From assembly GCA_965247615.1 (NCBI GenBank), contig OZ252022.1:1798001-1862000 (forward strand): DNA of 64,000 nucleotides. The letters run 5' to 3'. The translations under genes were made by a program, and so were the position numbers. The notes below the pieces were generated by a model. It was not told the DNA's origin and searched no databases. It saw nothing but the letters and a program-made list of their open reading frames with translations. The DNA comes from G965197715 sp965247615 (lineage in GTDB: Bacteria; Chloroflexota; Dehalococcoidia; Lucifugimonadales; UBA1127). This document shows positions 49,977-59,047 of this stretch, piece by piece; position 1 is the stretch's first letter, and the number at the start of each line of letters is the position of its first letter.

Positions 49977-51217
49977 GCGGCCCTCCGGCTGCGGAGCTTC
50001 GGAAGGGCCAGGGCCGCCAGGGTCCCGATGAGGTGCATGGCCGCGGCGTAGGGGAAGATGACCCAGAACCCGAAGTGGCCGGCCAAGCCCCCCAAAACGA
50101 TGGGTGAGACGGACCCGAACAGGGCGTTGTTTCCCCAGAGCAGGCCGATGAGGCTCCCTTCCAGTTGCTTCCCCTCAGCCAGGTCCATGGCCGCGGCCTG
50201 CACCAGGGAGTTGATGGAGAACATGACGGTCCCCATAAGGATGATCAGGACCGTCAACCAGAGGCCGTCTCCGGTTAGGGCCATGAGGCTCGCCAGTGCT
50301 GTCGAAATGATCATGATGGTCACCATGATCGGCTTGCGGCCCCATCGGTCGGACAGCCACCCCCACGTTGGCCCGAAGAAGATGGCCAGGAACGTGAGGA
50401 GGGTCAGGTGGACACCACTGCCGACGCTCCCCATGCCCAGCTCGGTGGTGAGGTAGAGAGGCAGGTAGAAGACCAGAGCGCTGTCACCCATGCCGCGGAC
50501 TCCGGCGAGGACCAGGAGAGCAATCAGCCCCGGCTGCCTGATCACCTGGCCCAGGGCACTGAACTGGTCCCGGAAGCTCCTTCCCTGCCCCACCCCCGTC
50601 GATGGGACAGCTCCAGTCATGCGCCAGAGCGTGGCCCAGAGGAGAATGGCGGCGGCGACGGTGAGAAAGAAGCCGCCCTGTAGGACCACTTGCCACGCCA
50701 CAGCCAAGAGCAGGAAACCAACCAGAGTGGGGGCCAGGCTCTCGCCGGCGGTCCCGCTGGACCGGTGCAGGGACAGCAGGAGGCCGCGCCGCGTCGGCCA
50801 GCGCTGCGAGAGGATACCCAAGGCAGGCGGGTGCCACAACGAGCCGGCCGCCGATGCGAACCCCAGAGCAAACAGAACAACGATGTATGCGGGAACGAGT
50901 CCAACAAACAGGTAGCCCAGTCCCATGAGCAGAAGGCTGAAGCCGAGGATGATGCCGCGCAGGTTCTGGAGCCGGTCTACCATGATGCCGCCGCCCATGC
51001 TGGCAACGCCGCCGGCAATGCGTCGAACGGCGTCCATGATGCCGGCTTGAATTGGAGCGAGGGCGAGGGAGGTGTAGAGCGACGGGAGGATGATAAGGAA
51101 GCCACTGAAGTACATGTGCTGAATGCTATGGCTGCCGATGATGGTCCCAGCCATGCCAAAGCCGCGACTCTGATGTTGAGGGAGCGCGTCAGCCTGAGTT
51201 TCTTTCAATTGCGCCAT
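49973..51217 (-). CDS. MFS transporter
   Basis: 414 residues with about 12 TMs. GGGIMVDRLQNLRGIILG is the TM2-3 motif A, and GWLSDRWGRKPIMVTIMI its counterpart in the second half. AAGSLWHPPALGILSQRWP resembles the motif around TM4-5 seen in acid/metabolite carriers. The first 22 residues are soluble and polar. The stop codons of this gene and threonine synthase overlap by four bases. Substrate unknown. Confidence 0.87.
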   Translation of the reverse strand: MAQLKETQADALPQHQSRGFGMAGTIIGSHSIQHMYFSGFLIILPSLYTSLALAPIQAGIMDAVRRIAGGVASMGGGIMVDRLQNLRGIILGFSLLLMGLGYLFVGLVPAYIVVLFALGFASAAGSLWHPPALGILSQRWPTRRGLLLSLHRSSGTAGESLAPTLVGFLLLAVAWQVVLQGGFFLTVAAAILLWATLWRMTGAVPSTGVGQGRSFRDQFSALGQVIRQPGLIALLVLAGVRGMGDSALVFYLPLYLTTELGMGSVGSGVHLTLLTFLAIFFGPTWGWLSDRWGRKPIMVTIMIISTALASLMALTGDGLWLTVLIILMGTVMFSINSLVQAAAMDLAEGKQLEGSLIGLLWGNNALFGSVSPIVLGGLAGHFGFWVIFPYAAAMHLIGTLAALALPKLRSRRAA

Positions 51218-51386
51218 TCACACCTCTGGTGTACGACCGCAGACGTGTCCTGCGGTCCTGCTTGCTTGGGTAAACGTCCGAGCTTGGGGCGGCCGGGGTA
51301 GGCCAAGAGGCCGCCGCGTCATAATACCCGCATCGAGGCTCTCTGGCTAGCCCCGGCGGTTGAGCGTTCTCGCTGGGGGCGACTCG

Positions 51387-51416
51387 TTGACCAAAGTGGA
51401 TGGCGCTGGCTACCAT
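51387..51416 (+). promoter_or_regulatory. sigma70-like promoter for the LLM oxidoreductase gene
   Basis: TTGACC (51387-51392), 18 bp, then TACCAT (51411-51416). The ATG is at 51468 after AAGGAGAC. Confidence 0.5.
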
Positions 51417-51467
51417 TCAAGCGGAGGGCAACCGGCATTCAGAGCCGAGAACCAGCAAGGAGACGCC

Positions 51468-52394
51468 ATGCAGAAGCAGGTAAGGGTTGGAATCTTCGTG
51501 CCGATCGTTTCGGGCGGCCTGCTGCCGTCGCCGGAGGAGTTTCGGGCGTATTGCCAGGAGGCTGAGCGGCTGGGGTTTGAGTCGCTGTGGGTGAACGACC
51601 GGATCTTTCATCGCATCAACGTGCTGGACAGCCTGAGCATGCTGACGTGGGCCGCCGCGGCGACGCAGCGGGTGCGGCTGGGCACGGCGGTGTTGCTCCT
51701 GGCACTGCGCAGCGCGGCGCTAGTGGCCAAGACTGTGTCGACGCTGGACTTCCTTTCGGGGGGGCGAGCGGTGCTGGGCGTGTCCCTGGGCGGACGTGAC
51801 TGGGAGTTTGCGGGCACGGGGACGTCGGTCAAGCAGCGGGTGGCGCGGCTGCGGGAGAACGTGGCGGTCCTGCGGCGGCTGATGGCCGAGGAGCAGGTGG
51901 GCTTCGAGGGGAGGTTTCAGCAGCTCGATGGGGTCGGAATACGCCCGAAGCCGGTGCAGCCCGGCGGTGTGCCCATCCTCTTTGGCGGCAGCCACGAGAA
52001 CTCGCTGCGGCGCACGGCGGAGCTGGCGGACGGGTGGGTCGTGGGCGGCGGGGGCGGTGTGGAGGCCTTTGTGAAGGGGCGGCAGAGGATCCAGGAGTTC
52101 GCAGCGGCCAGCGGGCGGGACCTTGCCGGCTTCGAGTGGGGCAAGCTCATCTACACGGCCGTGGCGTCCGACCGGGAGCAGGGGAAGCGGATGCTGGAGC
52201 CGTACCTGCACGCGTACTACTCGCCGGAGTACGATATCGAGGCCTCGTGTGTGTTCGGGACGGCTGAGGAGTGCGTGGAGCAGCTCCAGCCGTACGCCGA
52301 GGGGGGGCTGCAGACGTTCATCCTGGGGCCGCCGTCGTTGGACATCGAGCACCTGCGGCGGATCGCCCGGGACGTCGTGCCGAGGTTGGGGTAG
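51468..52394 (+). CDS. LLM-class flavin-dependent oxidoreductase
   Basis: 308 residues of the luciferase-like TIM barrel. The opening VRVGIFVPIVSGG, AERLGFESLWVNDR, QRVRLGTAVLLLALRSAA and LDFLSGGRAVLGVSLGG are all usual. PVPILFGG-type segment GGVPILFGGSHENSL and ELADGWVVGG complete the flavin pocket. Members use FMN (as reduced monooxygenases) or F420. The substrate cannot be read from sequence. An F420-linked role would fit the PPOX-class gene a few kb upstream, but no F420 synthesis genes are in the window. Confidence 0.9.
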   Translation: MQKQVRVGIFVPIVSGGLLPSPEEFRAYCQEAERLGFESLWVNDRIFHRINVLDSLSMLTWAAAATQRVRLGTAVLLLALRSAALVAKTVSTLDFLSGGRAVLGVSLGGRDWEFAGTGTSVKQRVARLRENVAVLRRLMAEEQVGFEGRFQQLDGVGIRPKPVQPGGVPILFGGSHENSLRRTAELADGWVVGGGGGVEAFVKGRQRIQEFAAASGRDLAGFEWGKLIYTAVASDREQGKRMLEPYLHAYYSPEYDIEASCVFGTAEECVEQLQPYAEGGLQTFILGPPSLDIEHLRRIARDVVPRLG

Positions 52395-52404
52395 GCGCTG
52401 CGTG

Positions 52405-52433
52405 TTGACATCGCGGCGCGGCATCCGTATATA
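52405..52433 (+). promoter_or_regulatory. strong sigma70-like promoter
   Basis: TTGACA (52405-52410), 17 bp, then TATATA (52428-52433). It lies 40 bp before the small gene at 52473. Confidence 0.78.
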
Positions 52434-52472
52434 AGAGGGCAGTGATTTCTAGATTCACAGGCAGGAGGGCAT

Positions 52473-52685
52473 ATGAACGTTACACAGTTGAAGCCCGGCG
52501 AGCAGATCGCGTTGGCGGACGGGGCCCTGGCGGAGGTGCTGGTAGTACTGGAGGACGGATCAGGGGTGCAGGTCAAGTACATAGATACGATGGGTGAGCC
52601 GGCAAAGGTGGGGACGGAGGAGACGGTGTCGGCGGACGACGTGATCTCGGTGATGGAGGGCACGCACACGGAGGGGTCGGCGTAG
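52473..52685 (+). CDS. small hypothetical acidic protein
   Basis: 70 residues from ATG 52473 (GGAGGG upstream). A short beta-rich protein (QLKPGEQIALADGALAEVLVV...) with an acidic tail (SVMEGTHTEGSA). I recognise no family. The near-consensus promoter just upstream and the hairpin just downstream argue that this is a real, well-expressed monocistronic gene. Expressed small proteins of this kind are often missed. Confidence 0.65.
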   Translation: MNVTQLKPGEQIALADGALAEVLVVLEDGSGVQVKYIDTMGEPAKVGTEETVSADDVISVMEGTHTEGSA

Positions 52686-52691
52686 GGGCGC

Positions 52692-52720
52692 CGCGCCGGG
52701 GCCAGTGGAGCCCCGGCGCG
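52692..52720 (+). terminator. hairpin after the small acidic-protein gene
   Basis: CGCGCCGGGGC (52692-52702) and GCCCCGGCGCG (52710-52720) form a perfect 11-bp stem with a 7-nt loop. No T-run follows. Confidence 0.6.
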
Positions 52721-52942
52721 CTCCATTGGCCGCCGTTGGATTGATGGCGCACGCTGCGTGTCCGTGGGAGCGTCGGTGATGCGTCGTCGATATAGCTCCT
52801 TCCCTCTTAGGGGAGGGGCTATTGCGTGTTGCACAGGTGGGCTCAGCCGGGCGCCCGGGGCCGGGGCGGACATGCAGTGTGCGCAGGGGAGCAGCTACTC
52901 CTTAATTCTCACGGGCTACCTTGACCGTCGAATCAAAGGAGA

Positions 52943-53191
52943 TTGAGCATAACGAGCAGGAAGGTGTCCGTTTGGTACGACGCGGAGGGGGACATGCTTG
53001 AGGTCCTGTGCGCATTCAGAGAGGGGTAATTCACCCCAACCGCTGACGAGCGCATCCTCAAGCGGCTGGACGATGACGGCGAGGTCATCGGGTTCCTGAT
53101 TCACGAGATGAACACCCTCAAGCAGCCCGCCCCCGTCGAGTTCAAGCTGGCCCCGAGATGCCTGCTGTCGATGTGGCCAACGTCACGGTGA
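52943..53191 (+). pseudogene. DUF2283-type gene with an internal stop
   Basis: The frame reads RKVSVWYDAEGDMLEVL, then a TAA where a Tyr/other sense codon stands in relatives (REG-stop-FTPTADERIL), then DGEVIGFLIHEMNTLKQP and PVEFKLAP. DUF2283 proteins open with a WYD.EGD.LEV pattern. A TAC-to-TAA change would explain the stop. The frame ends at TGA 53189. The start is a guess (TTG 52943). Confidence 0.6.
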
Positions 53192-53374
53192 AGCGGGCGG
53201 CCGCCAAGCTGGGCGTCTCAGACGGCAGAGTGCGTCAGCTGGCCTGCGACGGGCCGGTACGGGGGGGCCATGGAGCTGGGACAGGAGTGGCTGATCCCAA
53301 CGCCGGTGGAGGTGTTTCGAGGGCGCCGCGGCCCTGTCGGCGTCGCCGGACGCGTCGATGCGCCGGGGAGCTAA
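53158..53374 (+). pseudogene. excisionase/helix-turn-helix gene with a frameshift
   Basis: ATG 53158 gives MPAVDVANVTVKRAAAKLGV and SDGRVRQLACDGPVRG, a MerR/excisionase-type winged helix in which the next strand reads AMELGQEWLIPTPVEVFRG in the shifted frame. The shift lies in a seven-G run near 53267. It overlaps the end of the DUF2283 frame, as in typical small DUF2283-HTH pairs. Both genes are broken. Confidence 0.55.
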
Positions 53375-53424
53375 GTTGGCAGCCGCGCGGCCGGCCGCTT
53401 CTGGCGAGGTGGTGGGGCAGGCGG

Positions 53425-54801
53425 CTACGGGCGTAGGGAGCGGGTAAAGGCGGGGATGTCGTCGACGTCGTCGAGGGCGCGGACCTGCGCGAGGACGGCG
53501 GCAGACGGAGCCATGCCCTGGCCCTGGCTCCAGAGGTCGTGGAACTTGTCCTCCAGTTCCTCCCAGCCCAGGGGCCGCTCGGGCTCTCCGCGGGCGAAGG
53601 CTACGTCCATGTCGTGGGCTTGCCCGTCGCGGGTGGCGAGGCTGACGGCGGCGCTGAGGTTGGCAACATCCGCGGAAGCACGGACGGTGACTCGACCCAT
53701 CATGTCGAGCACCTGGGGGTCGTGCAGCCTGTCGTAGCTGCTCCAGCCGTAGCTGCGGTCGAGGGCGGCGACGGCCGCGGCGAAGTACACGCTGAACTGG
53801 CCATCGACGGTGCCGGCGGGCTTGCGCTTGCTCTCCGGCGGGTCGGCGACGAGATTGTACCCGGTGTTGGAGATGGTGACGTTGATGCCCTGAACGTCGT
53901 GGGCGGCCAGGGCGTCGCGGTCCATTATGTCAAGGACACCGTCGATGACCGGGTGGTTGTACCGGCAGCAGGGGTAGGGCTTGACGGCGGTGTGCATGAC
54001 CTCGAAGCGCTCTCCGAGGTCGGCGGCGGCCTGGTCCGGGTCCAGCCCCTGGCCAGCGTAGGCCATGAAATAGCCGAACTTGCCCTCCAGAGGTCGGGCG
54101 TTGCCCTGGAAGCCGGCCTGGGCGAAGGCGAGGCTGTAGAGGGCGTTGTGGGCGGTTAGGCCCACCTGTAGGGGCTTGTTGGCGCCGCCGGTCTCGCTGA
54201 ATTGGACGCTGCCCGCGGCCTGGCTGAGGTTGAGGGCGACGGCGTTGAGGAGGGCGTCGCGACTGAGGCCGAGGAGCCGGCCTGCGGCCATGGTGCAGGC
54301 GAAGATGCCGGTGGTTGCGGTGGGGTGGAAGCCCCGCATGTGGACGCGGTCGCTGTGGAGCATGGCGAGCTTGCAGCCGACGTCGTAGCCGGCGATGGCG
54401 GCAGTGAGGAGGTCGCGGCCGGAGGCGCCGGTCTGCTCAGCGACGGCGAGGAGGGCGGCGAAGAGGGGCGTACCGGGATGGGTGACGGCCTCTTTGTGGG
54501 TGTCGTCGAAGTCCATACTGTGGGCGAAGGTCCCGTTGAGAAGAGCGGCCAGGTGCGCCGGGAACTGGCGCTGCTCGCCCAGGACGGTGCAGGCTCCGGG
54601 GGCGTCCGCAGCGAGGGCGGCGGCGCCGTGGACGACGGCGGTGTTGGACTCGGCGAGGGTGCGGCCACCTACGGCGCCGCCGAGGAAGTCCAGGAATAGC
54701 TGCTTGGTGCGCTCGATGACCTCGGGCGGGATGTCCTCGTACTTGAGGCCGAGGGTGTAGTCAACGAGGCGCTCTGTGATGCCGTTCGCATTGCCGGTCA
54801 T
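53425..54801 (-). CDS. MmgE/PrpD family protein
   Basis: 458 residues, ATG 54801 with AAGGAGGACC just upstream. FLGGAVGGRTLAESN, HSMDFDDTHKEAVTHPGTPL (the key D/H-rich motif), GYDVGCKLAMLHSDRVHMRG and SVQFSETGGANKPLQVG are typical. Members dehydrate 2-methylcitrate or related tricarboxylates, or isomerise cis-aconitate. Cytosolic. The neighbouring ICL/PEPM gene (50 bp upstream) is a natural partner in a methylcitrate-like or dicarboxylate route, but no citrate-synthase-type gene is near. Confidence 0.9.
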   Translation of the reverse strand: MTGNANGITERLVDYTLGLKYEDIPPEVIERTKQLFLDFLGGAVGGRTLAESNTAVVHGAAALAADAPGACTVLGEQRQFPAHLAALLNGTFAHSMDFDDTHKEAVTHPGTPLFAALLAVAEQTGASGRDLLTAAIAGYDVGCKLAMLHSDRVHMRGFHPTATTGIFACTMAAGRLLGLSRDALLNAVALNLSQAAGSVQFSETGGANKPLQVGLTAHNALYSLAFAQAGFQGNARPLEGKFGYFMAYAGQGLDPDQAAADLGERFEVMHTAVKPYPCCRYNHPVIDGVLDIMDRDALAAHDVQGINVTISNTGYNLVADPPESKRKPAGTVDGQFSVYFAAAVAALDRSYGWSSYDRLHDPQVLDMMGRVTVRASADVANLSAAVSLATRDGQAHDMDVAFARGEPERPLGWEELEDKFHDLWSQGQGMAPSAAVLAQVRALDDVDDIPAFTRSLRP

Positions 54802-54851
54802 GTGGTCCTCCTTGCGTTGTTACGGTGGTCCTTCGGCGGGACGAGGGGAGT

Positions 54852-55718
54852 CTAGGGCTGTGGCGTGGGCACGCCGGCGTAGCGGTGCTCCATCTCCGTG
54901 ATCCTATCGAAGCCCAGCAGGTTAGCGATCTCCATGCGGACGGTCTGATTGTCGCCGGAGCGCTCCTGGTCGAGGGCGCCGCGCTCCATGAGCTCCTCCA
55001 TGGCGGCCTTGACGGTAAGGTAGACGGCGAACATGGGGCCGCGGTGGATTTGGACCCTGAAGCCGAGGCTCTCGACGTCGGCGGCGGGGAGGGTCCCGCC
55101 GTTGTAGAGGAGAGGCAGGTCGCCGAGGTTGTGGGCGTAGTCGTGGAGGTCGTCGGCGGTCTGGATGCCGTCGACGAAGAGGAGGTCGGCGCCGGCGTCC
55201 CTGAAGGCGCGGCACCTGCGCACGGTCTCGTCCCAGCCGTGGACGGCGAGGGCGTCGGTGCGGGCGATGATGGTGAAGCTGGGGTCGGACCTGGCGTCGA
55301 CTGCGGCGCGGACCTTCTGGATTGCGTCTTCCAGGGGGATGACGTCCTTGCCGGCGAAGAAACCGCAGCGCTTGGGGAAGACCTGGTCCTCCACGTGGAT
55401 GGCTGCGACACCCGCGGCCTCGTACTCGCGGACGGTGCGCCAGACGTTGATGGGGTTGCCGTAGCCGGTGTCGGCGTCGGCGATGACGGGGGCGGAGACG
55501 GCCTGGACGATGGACCTAGCGTTCTGGACCATTTCGGTCTGGGTGAGGAGTCCGGCGTCGGGGAAGCCTTTGGACATGGATGTGCCGAAGCCGGACATGT
55601 AGATGCACTGGAAGCCGGCGGCCTCGGCGATCCTAGCGGTGAATGCGTCGTAGGTGAAGGGGGCGAGGATGAGGCGGTCCTGGGCGAGGAGGCTCCGCAG
55701 CTTTTGGGGACCGTTCAT
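54852..55718 (-). CDS. isocitrate lyase/PEP mutase-superfamily protein
   Basis: 288 residues. The Mg-binding DADTGYG (81-87), the HVEDQVFPKRCGF segment with E110-D111 and the catalytic-loop KRCG (K116, C118, G119), and IIARTDALAVHGWDE are all present. The KRCG form with Cys fits the lyase side (2-methylisocitrate lyase-like) more than PEP mutase, which usually has no Cys there. It would release pyruvate or glyoxylate plus a second acid. Co-transcription with the downstream MmgE/PrpD gene is likely. A promoter lies at 55757-55785. Confidence 0.88.
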   Translation of the reverse strand: MNGPQKLRSLLAQDRLILAPFTYDAFTARIAEAAGFQCIYMSGFGTSMSKGFPDAGLLTQTEMVQNARSIVQAVSAPVIADADTGYGNPINVWRTVREYEAAGVAAIHVEDQVFPKRCGFFAGKDVIPLEDAIQKVRAAVDARSDPSFTIIARTDALAVHGWDETVRRCRAFRDAGADLLFVDGIQTADDLHDYAHNLGDLPLLYNGGTLPAADVESLGFRVQIHRGPMFAVYLTVKAAMEELMERGALDQERSGDNQTVRMEIANLLGFDRITEMEHRYAGVPTPQP

Positions 55719-55756
55719 GGCTTCTCCTTGGGGGCGCGGGTGAGGGGTGTGAAGGG

Positions 55757-55785
55757 ATGGTAGCGGGTGGGGTGGGCGGCGTCAA
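55757..55785 (-). promoter_or_regulatory. sigma70-like promoter for the ICL/PEPM gene
   Basis: On the minus strand TTGACG (55785-55780), 17 bp, then TACCAT (55762-55757). The ATG is at 55718. Confidence 0.6.
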
Positions 55786-55872
55786 CGGTAGTCGGTCACT
55801 AGCGCGACGACTTGTGGGGGATAGGTTCCCCCTTCACGGAAGGGACGGGATTGGGGGCGGCGGATGCGGGGT

Positions 55873-57009
55873 TCAGGGGGGCGTGGGGCGCTGGGGAGGG
55901 GAGGGAGGGGTAGTGGACGGGGGCGCTGGAGGTGCGCCGTCGGGGAAGACGAGCTTGCGGACGGGGTAGTTGATCTCGATGCCTTCCTGGTTGAAGCGGT
56001 GGTGGAGGCGCTTCATGAGCTCCGTCTTGATGGTGTAGGAGCCGACACGGTCGTTGGCCTGGAGCCAGAGCCAGAGGTCGATGTTGGAGTCGCCGAACCG
56101 CTCATACCCGAACCAGGGCGCGAATTCCTTTTGAGCTTCGGGGAGGTCGCGAACCACGTCGCGGGCGACCTCCATGGCGATGCGCTCCACGTGGAGCATA
56201 TCGCTGGCGTAGCTGACGCCCGCCTCAATGAGGACGCCCATCTCCAAGCTGGGTCCGTGGTAGTTGGTCAGGATGCTGTCCGAGAGGCGGGAGTTGGGGA
56301 TGATGACCAGGTTGTTGAAGGGGGTGCGGAGGCGGGTGCTACGCCAGCCGATTTCGTCGACGTAGCCTCGGAGGCCGCTTTCGAGCTCGATGAAGTCGCC
56401 GGGGCTGATGACGTTGTCGGAGAGGAGGTAGGTGCCCGCGAAGAAGTTGCTGAGGGTGGGCTGGAGAGCGAGGGCAACTGCGATGCCGCCGATGCCCAGT
56501 CCGGCGACGAGCGGGGTGATGGAGATGCTGAATTGGTCCAGTATGAGCATCCCCGCCAAGATGTAGATGGTGAGGGTCAGGAAACGGCGGAGCGGGTTGA
56601 CGAGCCGTCTGTCCAGGGGTCCGCGCGCCATGTTGGGCGCCACTTCTTCGCCGTACCACGCGAGGGACACATGCGTTATACGTGCGAGGGTGATGGCGAG
56701 GATGGCGATGTCCGTCGCAGTCCAGATGGAGACGAGGCGGGACGTGAAGGGGTCCAGGGCGCTGACGACAGTGGCCGCGATGAAGACCCCCTGGAGAAAG
56801 ACCAGGAGGAGGATGGGGCCGGTTACGACGGCGAGAAGGCGCTCGTCCAAGTCACCGGGCAGGCGCTCTGCGAGCCGGGAGCCGACACGGTTGAGGAACA
56901 GGCTCGCTATCAAGACCAGGACTCCGGAGAGGAGCAGGATGGCGACGACGGCGAGGCCCTCTCCCAAGGGTGTCCCCAAGTCTATGAGGCCTATGTTGAT
57001 GTCTGACAT
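55873..57009 (-). CDS. MscS-family mechanosensitive channel
   Basis: 378 residues. Three to four TMs in the N-terminal half (about 15-39, 58-85, 98-116 and 155-180), then the pore-lining and beta domain: GLGIGGIAVALALQPTLSN (about 178-196) and a LRTPFNNLVIIPNSRLSDS segment, followed by a soluble cytoplasmic portal domain and a proline-rich tail. It releases osmolytes on membrane stretch. The extra N-terminal TMs put it in the larger YnaI/MscM-like group rather than the minimal MscS. ATG 57009. Monocistronic by spacing. Confidence 0.9.
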   Translation of the reverse strand: MSDINIGLIDLGTPLGEGLAVVAILLLSGVLVLIASLFLNRVGSRLAERLPGDLDERLLAVVTGPILLLVFLQGVFIAATVVSALDPFTSRLVSIWTATDIAILAITLARITHVSLAWYGEEVAPNMARGPLDRRLVNPLRRFLTLTIYILAGMLILDQFSISITPLVAGLGIGGIAVALALQPTLSNFFAGTYLLSDNVISPGDFIELESGLRGYVDEIGWRSTRLRTPFNNLVIIPNSRLSDSILTNYHGPSLEMGVLIEAGVSYASDMLHVERIAMEVARDVVRDLPEAQKEFAPWFGYERFGDSNIDLWLWLQANDRVGSYTIKTELMKRLHHRFNQEGIEINYPVRKLVFPDGAPPAPPSTTPPSPPQRPTPP

Positions 57010-57196
57010 AGCATTGCTCTGTCGGGTGCTGTTGGGACTATGCTAGCAGGAAATGGGCGAGCGCACGAGGAGAGGGCCGAACCAAAGGCCGGGTATAGGG
57101 GGCACTTTCGCGAGACGGGCAAGAGCGGCCCGGCCCGCGCGGCGGGGGACGGAGGAACGCTCTTGCCCGGTGTAGGACGGCGGCTGCCAGGGGTCT

Positions 57197-57787
57197 CTAA
57201 AAGAGGTTGTAGGGGGTATAGCGCGGTCCGTAGCCCTGGAAGTACTTGTGGGTCACCGGCTCGTACCGGCCTTGCAGGAACTCGCCCTGGCGCTCGCTGC
57301 GGATGATGACGGCGACGCTACGCTCGGAGGAGTTGATTTCGGTGTGGATCTGCCAGGGTCCGACGAGGTCCATGTCGCCGGGCTTGACGATCAGCTCGTC
57401 GGTCTGGCGAACGAGGGCGTAGTCGGCCTTGGAGCCGTCGTCGATGCGCTCGTAGCGCTCAATGGTTTCGCTGCCGTCGAGGACGCCGTAGAGGGTGTAG
57501 ATGTGGGCGTGGTCATGGACGCGCGCGGGGCGGCTGGGCTTCTTGACGAGGCCGTTGACGCAGAAGCCGTAGTCGGGATCCTCATAGAAGACGAGGTTTT
57601 CTGCGCGGTCGGTGGGGATGCAGAAGGGCCAGTCCTTGGAGTTCATGAGGAAGTCCGGGTCGGCGAGGAGCTTGGTGAGCGCTGGCCCCATCTTCTGCCA
57701 CCTGGTGTCCGGGTCCGGCTCGGTGACGAAGAGGTCCCGGGCTTCGGCGATGAAGCGCTTGACAGCGATCTCGGTCTGGGTGGTCAT
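57197..57787 (-). CDS. cupin-fold protein (cysteine-dioxygenase-like)
   Basis: 196 residues from ATG 57787. The metal-binding HDH (91-93) in RVHDHAHIYTLYGVLDG, E110 and the second-motif H148 in GPWQIHTE build the 3-His-type cupin site of thiol dioxygenases and relatives. The fold length matches. It lies 79 bp downstream of the amidohydrolase gene on the same strand (reading first amidohydrolase, then cupin), so the pair may act on the same metabolite. No thiol substrate can be inferred. Confidence 0.75.
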   Translation of the reverse strand: MTTQTEIAVKRFIAEARDLFVTEPDPDTRWQKMGPALTKLLADPDFLMNSKDWPFCIPTDRAENLVFYEDPDYGFCVNGLVKKPSRPARVHDHAHIYTLYGVLDGSETIERYERIDDGSKADYALVRQTDELIVKPGDMDLVGPWQIHTEINSSERSVAVIIRSERQGEFLQGRYEPVTHKYFQGYGPRYTPYNLF

Positions 57788-57866
57788 CCTTTCCTCCTTC
57801 TCGTCATTCTCCTACTGGGGCTTAGTCGCGCTTGCCAGCGCAGGGCTCCGTCCTGCGCGCTTGGGG

Positions 57867-59003
57867 CTAGGTGGCCGCGGGCACCCTGTCCAGGGAGTAG
57901 AAAGACGCGCAATTGTCCCACAGAATCTTGCGCTTGTCATCGTCGCTGATGGGCAGCTGGAGGAAGCCGTCGACGGCCTCGGGAAAGCGGGAGTCGCCGT
58001 GCGGGTAGTCGGTGGAGAAGACCAAGCCCCGGCTGCCGAGGTAGTCGATGGTGTACTTGGCGGGCACTTCGTCGGGCTCGATGGAGACGACGCACTGGCG
58101 CTTGAAGTAGTCGGAGGGTGCCATGGTGAGCTCCGGGACGAAGACGTCTGCTTCGCGCTCGTAGCCTTCGTCGAGCCGCCAGAGGAGCCAGGGGACCCAG
58201 CTGCAGTTGGCCTCCAGGAAGGCGACGTTGAGGCGGGGGTGGCGCTGGAGGACGCCGCCGGCGACGAAGCTGCCGAGGCCCAGCATCTGCTCAAAGGGTT
58301 GGGCGTAGACGCGGCGGAGCATGAAGTTGGGGTCGAAGTGCTGGCCGCTCTGGTGGGAGGCTGAGCCGGAGGCCTCATGGAAGCCGAGGGGGACGCCCAG
58401 CTCCTCGAAGGTGTCCCAGAGGGGCTCGTAGTAGGGGTCGTGCCAGGGCTTGCCGTTGACGATGTTGGAGCGGACGAACATGGCCCTGAAGCCAAGCTCC
58501 CGGACGGCGCGGCGGGTCTCCGCGACGGCGTCCTGGATGTCGTAGACGGAGAGCATGCCGGCACCGAAGAGGCGGTCGGGGCCGCCGCTGCAGAAGTCGT
58601 GGAGCCAGTCGTTGTAGCCCCTGGCGACGGCGGCGGCGAAGGGGGGGTCCATGTTGGGCTGGGTGAGGACGCTGAGGCCGCGGCTGGGGAAGAGGACGGC
58701 GACGTCTATGCCCTCTGTATCCATGGCTTCGAGCTGGACATCGGGGGCCCAACCGCGGGCGGCGTGGTCTTTGTACAGGGCCTGGTTCCGCTCGTAGTTA
58801 TGTCCTCTGTGGGGGGTGCCGCTGGTCCTCCTGGCCTCGGGGTTGGGAGCGGGGAAGGAGATGCCGAGGTCGCGGACGTTGTCGGAAGTGCGTCCGATGG
58901 GTGCGAGGTCCCTGAACGCGGGGTCGATGTAGCGCTGCCAGAGGTCCGGGGGCTCCATGATGTGCATGTCGCTATCGAGGACGTTGAAGCCGTTCTTGGC
59001 CAT
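57867..59003 (-). CDS. amidohydrolase_2 family protein
   Basis: 378 residues of the ACMSD-like amidohydrolase_2 family. FNVLDSDMHIMEPPDLWQRY holds D12 and H14 of the D-x-H motif; GFHEASGSASHQSGQHFDPN carries mid-barrel histidines, and LVFSTDYPHGDSRFP the catalytic Asp. Members decarboxylate or hydrolyse aromatic and cyclic carboxylates in the cytosol. Substrate unknown. It is a paralogue of the gene at 62527, with the same opening (MAKNGF.VLDSD.H.MEPPDL). A promoter is at 59048-59076; the ATG is at 59003. Confidence 0.9.
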   Translation of the reverse strand: MAKNGFNVLDSDMHIMEPPDLWQRYIDPAFRDLAPIGRTSDNVRDLGISFPAPNPEARRTSGTPHRGHNYERNQALYKDHAARGWAPDVQLEAMDTEGIDVAVLFPSRGLSVLTQPNMDPPFAAAVARGYNDWLHDFCSGGPDRLFGAGMLSVYDIQDAVAETRRAVRELGFRAMFVRSNIVNGKPWHDPYYEPLWDTFEELGVPLGFHEASGSASHQSGQHFDPNFMLRRVYAQPFEQMLGLGSFVAGGVLQRHPRLNVAFLEANCSWVPWLLWRLDEGYEREADVFVPELTMAPSDYFKRQCVVSIEPDEVPAKYTIDYLGSRGLVFSTDYPHGDSRFPEAVDGFLQLPISDDDKRKILWDNCASFYSLDRVPAAT

Positions 59004-59047
59004 GGTCCGCCTCCACCGGTCTGGGATGCAGAGTCGCTGCTAGGATG

